DNA of 64,000 nt from DATCLS01 sp035296625 (GTDB taxonomy: Bacteria > Actinomycetota > Acidimicrobiia > Acidimicrobiales > VFJN01): assembly GCA_035296625.1 (NCBI GenBank), contig DATHAO010000002.1:22665-86664 (forward strand). Direction: 5' to 3'. The notes under the pieces were generated by a model. It was not told the DNA's origin, made no database searches, and worked only from the letters and a program-made list of their open reading frames with translations. Shown in pieces: positions 24,602-32,942 of this stretch. Numbering within the stretch: the first letter of the stretch is position 1; every line of letters begins with the position of its first letter. The translations under genes were made by a program, and so were the position numbers.

Positions 24602-25078
24602 ATGTTCACGTTTCCCCGCATCACCCGCCGCCGACGCCGACCCGACGTCGGCCCCCTTCTCCGGGTCCCGGCCTTCGCGCACGGCGACCCCGGACGCCTC
24701 GCAGAGCTGGCACGCCACACCGACATCCTGCGGCTGCCGCCCGGACGGACGCTCGTCAGGGCGGGTGCGACCGCCCGCGAGCTGATCGTCCTGCTGGCGG
24801 GCGAGGCCGCCGTCCTGCGAGCGGACGGCACCCGGGCCGTGCTGCGGCCCGGCGCCCAGATCGGTGGGTGCGAACTGCTCGGGCGCGAGCGCCACGCCGC
24901 CACCGTGGTGGCGACGTCCGCCCTCGAGGTCGTGGTGGTCAACGGCCCCGCCGTCCGCTGGGCGCTGGCCGAAGGCATCGCCGAGCTGGCACCGCCGGCG
25001 TCGCTGTCGGCCTCGCGGCCCGGCGCGTCGCCGTCACCCCGGCGGGACCCCAAGCCGACCGTCCGGCTCGCGAGCTGA
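24602..25078 (+). CDS. cyclic-nucleotide-binding-domain-like protein
   Basis: A 158-residue protein whose central part resembles a CRP-type cyclic-nucleotide-binding beta barrel: HTDILRLPPGRTLVRAGATA, ELIVLLAGEAAVLRADG and the later GAQIGGCELLGRERHAATVVA, with the phosphate-binding-cassette area reduced (no RxS/T motif is evident). There is no C-terminal helix-turn-helix, so it is not a DNA-binding regulator by itself. The tail is Pro/Ser/Arg-rich. The ATG at 24602 lacks a good Shine-Dalgarno site. It lies between two large regulators and 17 bp upstream of a MaoC gene, perhaps as one operon. Ligand binding is unproven. Confidence 0.7.
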   Translation: MFTFPRITRRRRRPDVGPLLRVPAFAHGDPGRLAELARHTDILRLPPGRTLVRAGATARELIVLLAGEAAVLRADGTRAVLRPGAQIGGCELLGRERHAATVVATSALEVVVVNGPAVRWALAEGIAELAPPASLSASRPGASPSPRRDPKPTVRLAS

Positions 25079-25095
25079 TTCCCGAGGACCACACG

Positions 25096-25542
25096 ATGCA
25101 CGTCGGCGACGCCGCCCGCCGCACCCGGACCGTGACGGCCCGCGACATCGAGCTGTTCACCGAGATGACGGGCGACCGCAACCCGCTTCACTGCGACGAG
25201 GCCGCGGCCCGCCGCTCCCGCTTCGGCGGCGTCATCGTCCAGGGCGGCGTCACCTCGGGCCTGCTCTCTGCGGTCGTGGCCGAGGAACTGCCGGGGCCGG
25301 GCAGTGTCCTCCTGCACACCGACTGGCGCTTCCTCGCCCCGGTCCGGCCCGGCGACCGCATCACCGCCGAGGTCGAGGTGATCGGGCTGCGCCAGGACAA
25401 GCCCATCGTCACGCTGCGCACCACGGTCACCGACCAGGACGGGCGGATCGTGCTCGACGGCCGGGCCGTCACCTGGCGCGAGTCCCTCGATGACGCCGAC
25501 GACAGCTTCGGGCGTTCTCTGGCAGCCGGTGTGCAACGATGA
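25096..25542 (+). CDS. MaoC-like (R)-specific enoyl-CoA hydratase
   Basis: A hot-dog-fold hydratase of 148 residues. TGDRNPLHCDEAAARRSRFGG contains the hydratase-2 motif with catalytic Asp and His, and GVIVQGGVTSGLLSAV is the following conserved helix. It probably hydrates trans-2-enoyl-CoA to (R)-3-hydroxyacyl-CoA, in fatty acid or polyketide metabolism. GAGGA 7-8 nt upstream supports the ATG at 25096. The gene sits 17 bp after the cyclic-nucleotide-binding-like gene and 7 bp before the regulator gene, so all three are probably cotranscribed. Why a hydratase is embedded between regulators is unclear. Confidence 0.88.
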   Translation: MHVGDAARRTRTVTARDIELFTEMTGDRNPLHCDEAAARRSRFGGVIVQGGVTSGLLSAVVAEELPGPGSVLLHTDWRFLAPVRPGDRITAEVEVIGLRQDKPIVTLRTTVTDQDGRIVLDGRAVTWRESLDDADDSFGRSLAAGVQR

Positions 25543-25549
25543 CGCGTTA

Positions 25550-28273
25550 GTGGCGGTGCGGTTCGGCGAGTGCGAGTTGAACGTCCAGAGCCTGGAGCTG
25601 CGGCGTGGCGGTGACATCGTTGCCGTCGAGCCCCAGGTCTTCGACGTCCTCGCGTACCTGGTACGCCACCGGGACAGGGTGGTACCCAAGTCCGAGCTGC
25701 TGGACGAGGTCTGGGGCGACCGGTTCGTCTCCGAGTCCGCGTTGACCACCCGCATCAAGTCCGCCCGGCGGGCGATCGGCGACACCGGTCGTGATCAGCG
25801 CGTCATCAAGACGATCCACAGTCGCGGCTACCGGTTCGTCGCCGACGTGGTCGATGCCGCCGACCGCCCCGACGGCGGCCACGCCGATCTCGCCGTGGCG
25901 GCGGCGCGTGCCGAGGACACCCATGACGCACGCGCTGTGGCCCGCCGGGAGGGCCTCGACGCCCGGGCCGGCGGCCCCGGCGCTGGTCCGGGCGGGGACA
26001 ACCCCCCGACGATTCGCCGCGTGCTGCGGGCGCTGGACGACCTGGCCGCCGGACGGGGCTCGGCCGTGCGGGTCGAGGGCGGCTCCCGGTCGGCGCGCAC
26101 CGAGCTGCTGCGCCGCCTCGCCGACGCCGCCCGCGACCGGTCGATCGTCGTGGGGTCGTCGGCGCCGTCCATCCTCGGCGCCGACCCCTTCGGCTGCGTC
26201 GCCGAGGCGCTCGACGAGATGACCCAGCGGCGACCCGACCTTCTGGACGCCATTCCGCAGGGGTGCCGGACGGAGCTGGAGCAGGTGTTCCGGGCGGGGT
26301 TGCCCACGACGCGCCAGCGCTGGCTCGTGGCCGTGCGCGAACTGCTGGTCGCGGCCGCCGAAAGGTCCGGTGCCCTCTTGCTGGTCGACCACGTCGACCA
26401 GGCGTCGCCCGAGACGCTGGCGTTGGTCGACGACGTGGCCCGGCTGACCCGCGGGCACCGCGTGGCGGTCGTCCTCGCCGGCCGGCCGCACGCCCGTCCC
26501 GACGCCTGGTCGGGGGCGGCGCCCGACTGGTTCGAGGTCGTCCAGCTCCCCGATGCGACCGGGCGACCCGAGTCGACCCACCCGGACGAGCCGCCGGGGG
26601 CAACGGCGTCCGCCCTGCTCCGCGAGCTCGATCTGCCCGGCGACGTCGCGGACGCCCTGCGGCAGGTGGCCCTGTCCGGGGACGGGTTCGACGAGCTCGA
26701 GCTGCGGGCGGCGACGGGACACGACGAGCACGTGACCCACCGCGTGATCGAGATCGCGCTCGGAGCCGGGGCGATCGTCCCGGACGCCGCCGGCTACCAG
26801 TTCGCCGACGGGATCACAGCGGCCGGCCTGACCGCCGGCGGGGCGCCCCACCAGCGCGCCCGGGCCTTGGAGCGCGCTGCCCGCCGCCTGGCCGAGCTGG
26901 GCGCGCCGCCCGAGCGGGTGGCGGACCGGTTCCTCGCCGCCGGCCGGGCGCCGGCCGCCGCCCCGTTCGCCCTCGACGCCGCCCGCCGCGCCGCCTCCGT
27001 CCAGCTCCACCGCGACGTGCTGCGGTGGACCGAACTAGCCCGCGACCACGTCACCGGCGACGACGAAGCCGACCTGCTGTCGCTGCGGGCGGACGCCCTG
27101 GCCGCCGTGGGAGACCCGGGAGCCGTGGCCGCCTACCGCGCCGCCCTGGCCGCCTGCCGCCCGGACGGCGCCCGGGGGCTGCGGGCCCGGCTCGCCCGTG
27201 CCGGCCTGTACGCCGGTGACATCGCCACGGCGGGGGAGGCGCTGGCCGGCATCGAACCCGACGGAGGCCCCGACGACACCGCCGTGCTGTACGTCCGGGG
27301 GCTGCTCGCCTACTACCTGGGTGACATGGACGCCGCCGGGGAGGCCGTCGACGCCGCCCGCAGCTCGGCCTACACGAGCGGCACGCCGACCCAGCTCCTC
27401 GACGCCATAACTCTGCAGGGCCTGGTCGCTCACAACCGGGGCGAGTGGTTCGACCGGCTCCGGCGGGAGCTGCGGGCCACGGGCGAGAACCCGGCGCTGG
27501 CCTCGTCGGTCTTCGACTCGCACCTGTGCGTGGCCGAGTTCCTGCTCTACGGGCCGACACCGTACGCCGAGGTGATCGCTCTGACCCGCAAGCTCCGCGA
27601 GCAGGCCGACCAGATGGGCGCCCGCCCCGCCGCCGCGTTCGCCACGGTCGTGGCGGGCGAGGCCGCCCTGCTGGCCGGCGACCTCGACGTGGCCCGTGCC
27701 GAGCTGAGCGAGGCGGTGGACATGCACGCCGCCATCGGCGCGGACACGGGGACCGCCCACGCCCTCCAGCGGCTGGCCGAGCTCGAACTGGCCGCCGGCA
27801 ACCGGGCCGAGGCCGAGCGACTGCTCCGGCGGGCGCTGCCGCTGGCCCGTTGGTCGCCGCTTGTGCACCACCTCCTGCAGCGGGTCTACGGCACGCTCGT
27901 CGCCGCCGCTCCCGACCGGGACGCGGCACTGGCCATCGTGGACGAGGCAGTGGAGGCCTCCGACAAGCGCAACACCTGCATGGTGTGTCACGTGATGATC
28001 GCCGTCCCCGCCGCGATCGCCTGCGCCGAGGGAGCCCGACTCGACGAGGCACGCGAGTGGCTGGCGCAGGCGGTCGCCTCCGCGGCGCTCTGGCAGGGGA
28101 CGGCATGGCAGGGCGCCGTCAGCGAGGCCCGCGCCCACCTGTGTCGCGCCGAGGGCGGCCCCGTCGCGGCCCGCCGACTGCTGGCCGAGGCCGCGGCCCT
28201 GTTCGATGCCGCCGGCCAGCCACTGGACGCCCACCGATGCCGGGAGGCGTCCGAGACCGTCGCCGAGATGTGA
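25550..28273 (+). CDS. winged-helix/degenerate-ATPase/TPR-like transcriptional regulator
   Basis: An intact 907-residue regulator. The N-terminal winged-helix domain (FGECELNVQSLELRR to HSRGYRFVADV, residues 1-100) is closely similar to that of the frameshifted paralogue at 21969. An AAA/NB-ARC-like region follows, but the P-loop position reads VEGGSRSARTELLRR, lacking the usual GKT. A Walker B-like GALLLVDHVDQA remains. From about residue 430 the protein is Ala/Leu-rich helical repeat (TPR-like) sequence resembling LuxR/MalT-type C-termini, but no LuxR helix-turn-helix is seen. Start GTG 25550 is chosen by paralogue comparison; GTG 25556 and an upstream ATG at 25490 overlapping MaoC are alternatives. 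The stimulus and targets are unknown. Confidence 0.82.
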   Translation: MAVRFGECELNVQSLELRRGGDIVAVEPQVFDVLAYLVRHRDRVVPKSELLDEVWGDRFVSESALTTRIKSARRAIGDTGRDQRVIKTIHSRGYRFVADVVDAADRPDGGHADLAVAAARAEDTHDARAVARREGLDARAGGPGAGPGGDNPPTIRRVLRALDDLAAGRGSAVRVEGGSRSARTELLRRLADAARDRSIVVGSSAPSILGADPFGCVAEALDEMTQRRPDLLDAIPQGCRTELEQVFRAGLPTTRQRWLVAVRELLVAAAERSGALLLVDHVDQASPETLALVDDVARLTRGHRVAVVLAGRPHARPDAWSGAAPDWFEVVQLPDATGRPESTHPDEPPGATASALLRELDLPGDVADALRQVALSGDGFDELELRAATGHDEHVTHRVIEIALGAGAIVPDAAGYQFADGITAAGLTAGGAPHQRARALERAARRLAELGAPPERVADRFLAAGRAPAAAPFALDAARRAASVQLHRDVLRWTELARDHVTGDDEADLLSLRADALAAVGDPGAVAAYRAALAACRPDGARGLRARLARAGLYAGDIATAGEALAGIEPDGGPDDTAVLYVRGLLAYYLGDMDAAGEAVDAARSSAYTSGTPTQLLDAITLQGLVAHNRGEWFDRLRRELRATGENPALASSVFDSHLCVAEFLLYGPTPYAEVIALTRKLREQADQMGARPAAAFATVVAGEAALLAGDLDVARAELSEAVDMHAAIGADTGTAHALQRLAELELAAGNRAEAERLLRRALPLARWSPLVHHLLQRVYGTLVAAAPDRDAALAIVDEAVEASDKRNTCMVCHVMIAVPAAIACAEGARLDEAREWLAQAVASAALWQGTAWQGAVSEARAHLCRAEGGPVAARRLLAEAAALFDAAGQPLDAHRCREASETVAEM

Positions 28274-28326
28274 CGTGGCCAGGCCTTCCGAGCGGATGGC
28301 CTGGGTGGTCCGTCCGGCGCGACGCG

Positions 28327-28357
28327 CCGATGACGGCCTCCGGGGGCCGGTCATCGG
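28327..28357. terminator. hairpin between regulator and osmC-like gene
   Basis: A stem of about 12 bp with one bulged base (28328-28339 with 28345-28357) lies between the converging regulator and OsmC genes. Confidence 0.5.
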
Positions 28358-28372
28358 TCGGTCGGGGGTCTG

Positions 28373-28945
28373 TCAGCCGGCGTCGACCTCGATGGCCACC
28401 GGCACCTGGTTGGTGATGATGTCGTAGACGGCCGAGCGGGCCCGGGACTGCTCGACGATCTCGCGGAGCTTCTCGGCCGGGGCGTCGCCCTTGACGGTGA
28501 AGCGCACCGTGATGCCCTGGTAGCCGTTGCGGACCGACGCGTTCAGCCCGAGGATGCCGTTGAGGTCGATGTCGCCCTCGACCGTCGAGCGCACCTCGGT
28601 GAGCGTCACTCCCCGGGCAGCGGCGATGTTGGCCAGGCCGGCGGTCAGGCAGGAAGCCAGCGCGTGCAGCACGAACTCCACCGGCGTGGGGCCGTTGTCC
28701 TTGCCGACCAGCACCGCGGGGTGGTCGGCGTCGAAGACCCAGGTCCGCTCGTGGGCCCGCTCCTCGCCGACGCCGAAGAAATCGCCGATGGTGCTGCGGC
28801 TGTGGGTGCCGCCGACCCATTCGTTGCGGGCCCGGAACTGGAACTCCGCGGCCTGGGGGGCCGCCTTCACCGCGTCGAGCGTGGCGAAGAGGGTCGCGGT
28901 GTCGACGCCGTTGCGGACGGGATCGCTGGTCTCGGTGATGCTCAT
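28373..28945 (-). CDS. OsmC family protein
   Basis: A 190-residue OsmC/Ohr-superfamily protein. Members are thiol peroxidases acting on organic hydroperoxides, or relatives of unknown activity (YhfA type). The conserved stretch LVGKDNGPTPVEFVLHALAS is followed by the cysteine in SCLTAGLANIAAARGV. Only this one candidate redox Cys is evident, so the two-Cys peroxidase mechanism is doubtful. The N-terminal FRARNEWVGGTHSRS resembles the substrate strand of the C-type OsmC group. AAGGA about 6 nt upstream supports the ATG at 28945. It lies downstream of a 52-aa gene and an FAD oxidoreductase on the same strand. Confidence 0.88.
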   Translation of the reverse strand: MSITETSDPVRNGVDTATLFATLDAVKAAPQAAEFQFRARNEWVGGTHSRSTIGDFFGVGEERAHERTWVFDADHPAVLVGKDNGPTPVEFVLHALASCLTAGLANIAAARGVTLTEVRSTVEGDIDLNGILGLNASVRNGYQGITVRFTVKGDAPAEKLREIVEQSRARSAVYDIITNQVPVAIEVDAG

Positions 28946-29021
28946 CTCGTTGTCCTTCCGTTGTGTGTGTGACTGGTGTGTGTGACTTGTTCGACCGGCT
29001 GTCTGTCGGCTCGGCGTGGGG

Positions 29022-29180
29022 TCACGTCGAGACGTCGGGGGGCGACGGGCGTCCCCGCCGGCCGAACCGGCGCGGCCGTGCGGAGCGGCGGGCGTGGACG
29101 GGGCCGCCGGCCCGCCGCAGCTCGGCGTGGCGCTCGGCGACGAGGGCACGGGCGATGTCGACGGTGTAGGTGGCATGCAT
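29022..29180 (-). CDS. small basic protein of unknown function
   Basis: A 52-residue open frame starting MHATYTVDIARALVAERHAE, with an amphipathic helix and an Arg/Pro-rich C-terminus. A strong AGGAG lies about 7 nt before the ATG at 29180, and the gene is placed between the FAD oxidoreductase (48 bp upstream) and the OsmC gene, which together argue that it is real. No family can be named with confidence. Its basic tail could bind nucleic acid, but that is speculation. Confidence 0.55.
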   Translation of the reverse strand: MHATYTVDIARALVAERHAELRRAGGPVHARRSARPRRFGRRGRPSPPDVST

Positions 29181-29228
29181 CGGTTGCTCCTGTGGGTTGT
29201 TGGTGGTCGGGGCGGGTCGGCGCACGAG

Positions 29229-30425
29229 TCAGGCGACGGCCAGCCGGCGGGGTTGGAGGACGGGACGGGCGGCCAGCGCGGTGGCCTCCACGTCGATGGC
29301 AGCGGCGAGCTGCCGCTGGAGCTCGATGAACCGGGCGACGGGCGGGAAGTCCGCCAGGGCGCATGTGATGTCGAAGATCTCGCGGCGGGCCTCGTCGGCC
29401 TGGCGCCGGTAGTCGCCGAGCGCCGCAGGGAAGGGCCGGTCGCCCCGAAGAGCGGCGTCCAGCGCGGTCGCCAGCAACTCGGCGTCGCGGTAGGCGTCGC
29501 TGATGCCGTGCCCGGTGATGGGGTCGCGGTGGTAGAGGGCGTCACCGACGAGCGCCCAGCCGGGGCCGAACGCCTGCCGGACCTGGTTGGGCAGCCGCAC
29601 CGCGCCTCGCACCGGCGAGGTCCGCCGCGCCGCGCGCAGGCGCGTGGCGAGCGCCGGGGCGATCCGCTCCAGCATCTCCACGAAGCCGGCGGTGAGGGAC
29701 CCGGTGTCTCGGCGGGCGCCGATGGCATCCTCCGCCGGGACGCAGACCCAGATGCACGCCTCGCCGCCGTTCGTGGGGAACACGCCGGCCATCGCCCCCT
29801 CGGCCACGAAGAACTCGATCCCCGACCACGACGCTGCGCCGTAGTAGGCGTAATAGGTGGCGCTGTCCGCCGGCCGCACGTCGACGAGCGGGGCGCCGAC
29901 GGAACGGGCGACGTGCGAGCGAAGGCCGTCGGCGCCGATCACCACCGTGGCGTCGACCTCCGTCGTCTCGCCGCCGCGGCTGCGGGCGCTCAGCCCGGTG
30001 ACGCCGCCCATCGCGTCCCGGCGCACGTCGGTGACCGTCACGCCGAGGCGCAACGCCGCACCCGCGTCCGCCGCCGCCCGGGCGACGATCGTGTCGAGCG
30101 CGTGGCGCCGGGGGGCGACCAGGAGGTCGACGCCCGCCCGGTCCTTGATCGTGTGCGTGGCCGACCCGGCGGGAGTGTGGAACGTGACCTGACGTATGGC
30201 GGGGGCTCCGCTGGCCAGGACCTCGTCGAGCAGGCCCCAGCGGTGGAGCTGGACGACGCCGCTCCGGGCGATCGAGTGTGTCGACAGCGTGTCGCTCGGC
30301 AGCAGCGCGCGCTCGAGCACGACCACGTCGTGGCCGAGGCGGGCCAGCAGCAGGGCAAGGGCGCCGCCTCCGGCTCGGGCGCCGACGACGGCGACGTCAT
30401 GTCGACTGCGCTTCGCGGTGCCCAT
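29229..30425 (-). CDS. FAD-dependent oxidoreductase (PHBH/geranylgeranyl reductase-like)
   Basis: A 398-residue flavoprotein. The Rossmann start HDVAVVGARAGGGALALLLA has the dinucleotide pattern in a slightly altered GxRxGG form, followed by the DVVVLERA acidic residue. The second FAD motif GDALYHRDPITGHGISDAYR is typical of the p-hydroxybenzoate hydroxylase superfamily. No membrane anchor. The substrate is not predictable; aromatic hydroxylation, halogenation or prenyl reduction are all possible. ATG 30425 has AGGAG 9 nt upstream; ATG 30431 is closer to that site and less likely. The upstream region has a perfect inverted repeat that may be an operator. Confidence 0.85.
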   Translation of the reverse strand: MGTAKRSRHDVAVVGARAGGGALALLLARLGHDVVVLERALLPSDTLSTHSIARSGVVQLHRWGLLDEVLASGAPAIRQVTFHTPAGSATHTIKDRAGVDLLVAPRRHALDTIVARAAADAGAALRLGVTVTDVRRDAMGGVTGLSARSRGGETTEVDATVVIGADGLRSHVARSVGAPLVDVRPADSATYYAYYGAASWSGIEFFVAEGAMAGVFPTNGGEACIWVCVPAEDAIGARRDTGSLTAGFVEMLERIAPALATRLRAARRTSPVRGAVRLPNQVRQAFGPGWALVGDALYHRDPITGHGISDAYRDAELLATALDAALRGDRPFPAALGDYRRQADEARREIFDITCALADFPPVARFIELQRQLAAAIDVEATALAARPVLQPRRLAVA

Positions 30426-30493
30426 CGTCATCGTCTCCTGGCGGTCGTCGGCGGGGCCTGCGTCTACGACCAGGACTCTGACGGACGGGCGCG

Positions 30494-30520
30494 CCACGTC
30501 CTTGGAGACGACGTGGTCAA
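30494..30520 (-). promoter_or_regulatory. candidate operator and -35 box upstream of the FAD oxidoreductase
   Basis: CCACGTC-N9-GACGTGG (30494-30516) is a perfect 7-bp inverted repeat. On the minus strand TTGACC (30520-30515) overlaps its edge and could be a -35 box. No regulator is encoded beside it. Confidence 0.35.
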
Positions 30521-30565
30521 GTTCTGAAGATCTCCGGCCACCGCCCGCGGCCGGTGTCGCTGAGG

Positions 30566-31210
30566 TCAGCTGGTCCTTCGCCGGCCGAGGATGTAGCTGC
30601 GACGTGTCTCGACTTCCTCGGGATAGGAAGCACGTTCGAGCACTGCCTCGACCGCGAACCCGGCCCGCTCCAGACGGTCGGCCACCGGGGCGGCCTCGAG
30701 GAAGCGGAAGTCGACATCGACCTCCTCGTCCCACCACTCGTCGAGGTGGCGTACCTCCTCGCCTACATGGAAGGCGACCAGCAACGGGCCACCCGCACCG
30801 ACGACCCGCGCCAGCTCGTGCGCGGCGGCGTCCAAGCCGTCCTCGTCCAAGTGGATCAGGCAATAGAACGCCACGGCGCCACCCAGAGCATCACGGCCGA
30901 AGGGCAGGGATGTCAGCGACCCGGCCACTGCGGCCAACCCCAGCCGGTGGCGCGCGATCGCAGCCATGGCCGGGGAGAGATCCAAGGTCACGACGGTCGC
31001 CCCCAGCCCAGCCAGGAACGCCGCGACATGACCCGGGCCCGCACCGAGGTCCCCGATCGGTCCGAGGCCTCGACTGCGCGCATCCTCGGCGATCACCGAG
31101 AGCAGCGCTCGATCCAGCGGCTTGTGGTCCAGCTCGTCGATGAGCTCCTCCGCGTACCGTGCGGCCACCCGGTCGTACGAGCGACGAATTCGGCCGGGAT
31201 CGAGGCCCAC
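30566..31210 (-). CDS. class I SAM-dependent methyltransferase
   Basis: A 214-residue methyltransferase with a Rossmann-like fold. Motif I is IGDLGAGPGHVAAFLAGLG, motif II VVTLDLSPAM, and LPFGRDALGGAVAFYCLIHLD is the motif IV/post-IV region. It resembles the UbiE/COQ5-like Methyltransf_11 group; the acceptor is not known. The N-terminal SYDRVAARYAEEL is a typical cap. GTG 31210 is the only start that retains this cap; TAGACA 6 nt upstream weakly resembles the leaderless -10 seen elsewhere. It is separated from the FAD gene by 140 bp, so cotranscription is uncertain. Confidence 0.88.
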   Translation of the reverse strand: MGLDPGRIRRSYDRVAARYAEELIDELDHKPLDRALLSVIAEDARSRGLGPIGDLGAGPGHVAAFLAGLGATVVTLDLSPAMAAIARHRLGLAAVAGSLTSLPFGRDALGGAVAFYCLIHLDEDGLDAAAHELARVVGAGGPLLVAFHVGEEVRHLDEWWDEEVDVDFRFLEAAPVADRLERAGFAVEAVLERASYPEEVETRRSYILGRRRTS

Positions 31211-31286
31211 ACGAGCTGTCTAGCAGCCGGCCAACCGGCCCGGCCCACGAGATCCGCCCGCACACGTCGGCGGGCTCGCGGGTGCG

Positions 31287-32786
31287 TCACTCGTAGTGCT
31301 GCAGGGCTCGTCTCAGACCTTCCGGGGAGACGCGCAGGTCTCGGCACACGAGGATCGGTGTTCCGGCGACGTCGTTCGATACGTCCCAAGGGTTCGAGAC
31401 GATGGCGGCCGGACCCAGTGCGTCGCAGTACCGGTCGAGCAGGTGTAGGGGGTAGCCCACCGTGACGACGGTGCCGGCTGGCTCGCCGTCGGGCCACCAG
31501 TCGGCGTAGCTGTTGTGGGCCGACAGCGCCGTGCCCCGAGGCATGTCCCGGGCCGGGCCGTAGAGATCGATGGCTGCCGCCTCGCCGTAGCTGGCCGTGA
31601 TGACGCGCGCCTCGGATTGCTCGTCTGCGGGCAGGATGTGCATGACCGCGGCGACTTGGTCGGCCATGTCCGGCCAGCCCACCTCCTCGCCGAGCTCGTC
31701 GTTGACGTCGTGGAAGACCTCGGCGTAGAGGTCGACCGGCGCGACCGGGGCGACGGCGGGGAGGGCGATGATGCCGTTGAGCAGGAGCGCGCCGAGGGCC
31801 CACCTCCAGCGGCGCTCGGCTCCCGCGACCCAGCCTTTGGCCGCCACGCCGCCGGCGGCGAACGCCAAGGGATAGACGGGCCCCAGGTAGTAGGCCTTGG
31901 CGCCGAGGGCGAACTGCACGACGGCGACCGCGGCGACCGCGATCGCCAGCACGCGCCAGGGTCGACGCCGCCACATCCAGATGAGGCCACCGGCTGCGAG
32001 CGGGAGAGCCAGCGGACCGACGAGGGCGACCTGCTGGGCGAGGAACCCGAGGCGACCGTCCTCGGCCCGCACGTCTGCGTTGTTGTTGCGGGCGAACTCG
32101 AGGGTGGGCCAGTCGTTGAACGCCTGCCACAGGAGGTTCGGCAACCACAGCGCCAGCGCGACCGCCAGACCCGCCCACGGCCACACGCTGCGCAGGTGGT
32201 GGCGGGCGTCGGGCACCGCAATGAAGCCCACCGCGAGGCCGCCGCCGAGCAGGGTGATGGTCCACTTCGTCTCGAGCCCGAGCCCGAAGACGGCGCCGAC
32301 CGCCAGCCACCACCGGGCATCCGCGCCGCGCAGGAGCCTCACGACGAGGACCCACACCAGTGCCCATGCCAGCTGGTCGAATGGCACCGTCTGGAACAGC
32401 GAGCCGGTCGCGACGAAGAGCGGAGCCGTCGCCGTGGCCACCGCAGCGAGCACCGTGGCGCGCCGATCACCACCCAGCTCGCGCGCCACGAGGGCGGCCA
32501 GCACCACGACGCCGGCATGAACGGCGCCGGCCACGAGGCGTAGCGGCCACAGGTGCTCGCCGGCCACGACGGCGATCACCCGCGCGAGCAGGGGCACGAC
32601 CGGCGGCTGGTCGACATAGCCCCAGGCCGGCCGCCGGCCGGCCGCGAGGTAGTAGAGCTCGTCGCGGTGGAACCCGTAGCGGCCGCTGAGCACGGCATGG
32701 AACGCGACGACGGCCGCCGCGATCACGACGACCGGCGTCGCGTCCCACCGCTCCAGACCCGCACGCAACGCCCGCGCTCGCGACAC
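31287..32786 (-). CDS. glycosyltransferase family 39 (PMT/ArnT-like) membrane protein
   Basis: A polytopic membrane glycosyltransferase of 499 residues that probably transfers a sugar from a polyprenyl-phosphate carrier. The conserved first loop GRYGFHRDELYYLAAGRRPAWGYVDQPP carries the Asp-Glu pair expected in the active site, and at least ten hydrophobic helices follow. The C-terminal extracytoplasmic part includes ASYGEAAAIDLYG. The GTG at 32786 is chosen; CATCAT, 7 nt upstream, matches the looser form of the leaderless -10 box. Acceptor (lipid, protein or cell wall glycan) is unknown. Divergent from the MtfA-like gene. Confidence 0.88.
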   Translation of the reverse strand: MSRARALRAGLERWDATPVVVIAAAVVAFHAVLSGRYGFHRDELYYLAAGRRPAWGYVDQPPVVPLLARVIAVVAGEHLWPLRLVAGAVHAGVVVLAALVARELGGDRRATVLAAVATATAPLFVATGSLFQTVPFDQLAWALVWVLVVRLLRGADARWWLAVGAVFGLGLETKWTITLLGGGLAVGFIAVPDARHHLRSVWPWAGLAVALALWLPNLLWQAFNDWPTLEFARNNNADVRAEDGRLGFLAQQVALVGPLALPLAAGGLIWMWRRRPWRVLAIAVAAVAVVQFALGAKAYYLGPVYPLAFAAGGVAAKGWVAGAERRWRWALGALLLNGIIALPAVAPVAPVDLYAEVFHDVNDELGEEVGWPDMADQVAAVMHILPADEQSEARVITASYGEAAAIDLYGPARDMPRGTALSAHNSYADWWPDGEPAGTVVTVGYPLHLLDRYCDALGPAAIVSNPWDVSNDVAGTPILVCRDLRVSPEGLRRALQHYE

Positions 32787-32942
32787 GACACCGATGATGC
32801 CCCGCGGCCCCGCCCGTGGCCGGGCAGCCCACCGACGGACTGTCACACCATCGATCCCGGCGCCGGTTGGCGGGGCCGTCGAGTTGGCGATGGATTCGGG
32901 ATCGGCGCACGATGCCAGAGGTGATGGAAGGGGTGATGTGAC

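Noticed and set aside
28279..28304. A 7-bp inverted repeat after the large regulator
   Set aside because: Weak, and a better hairpin follows at 28327-28357.
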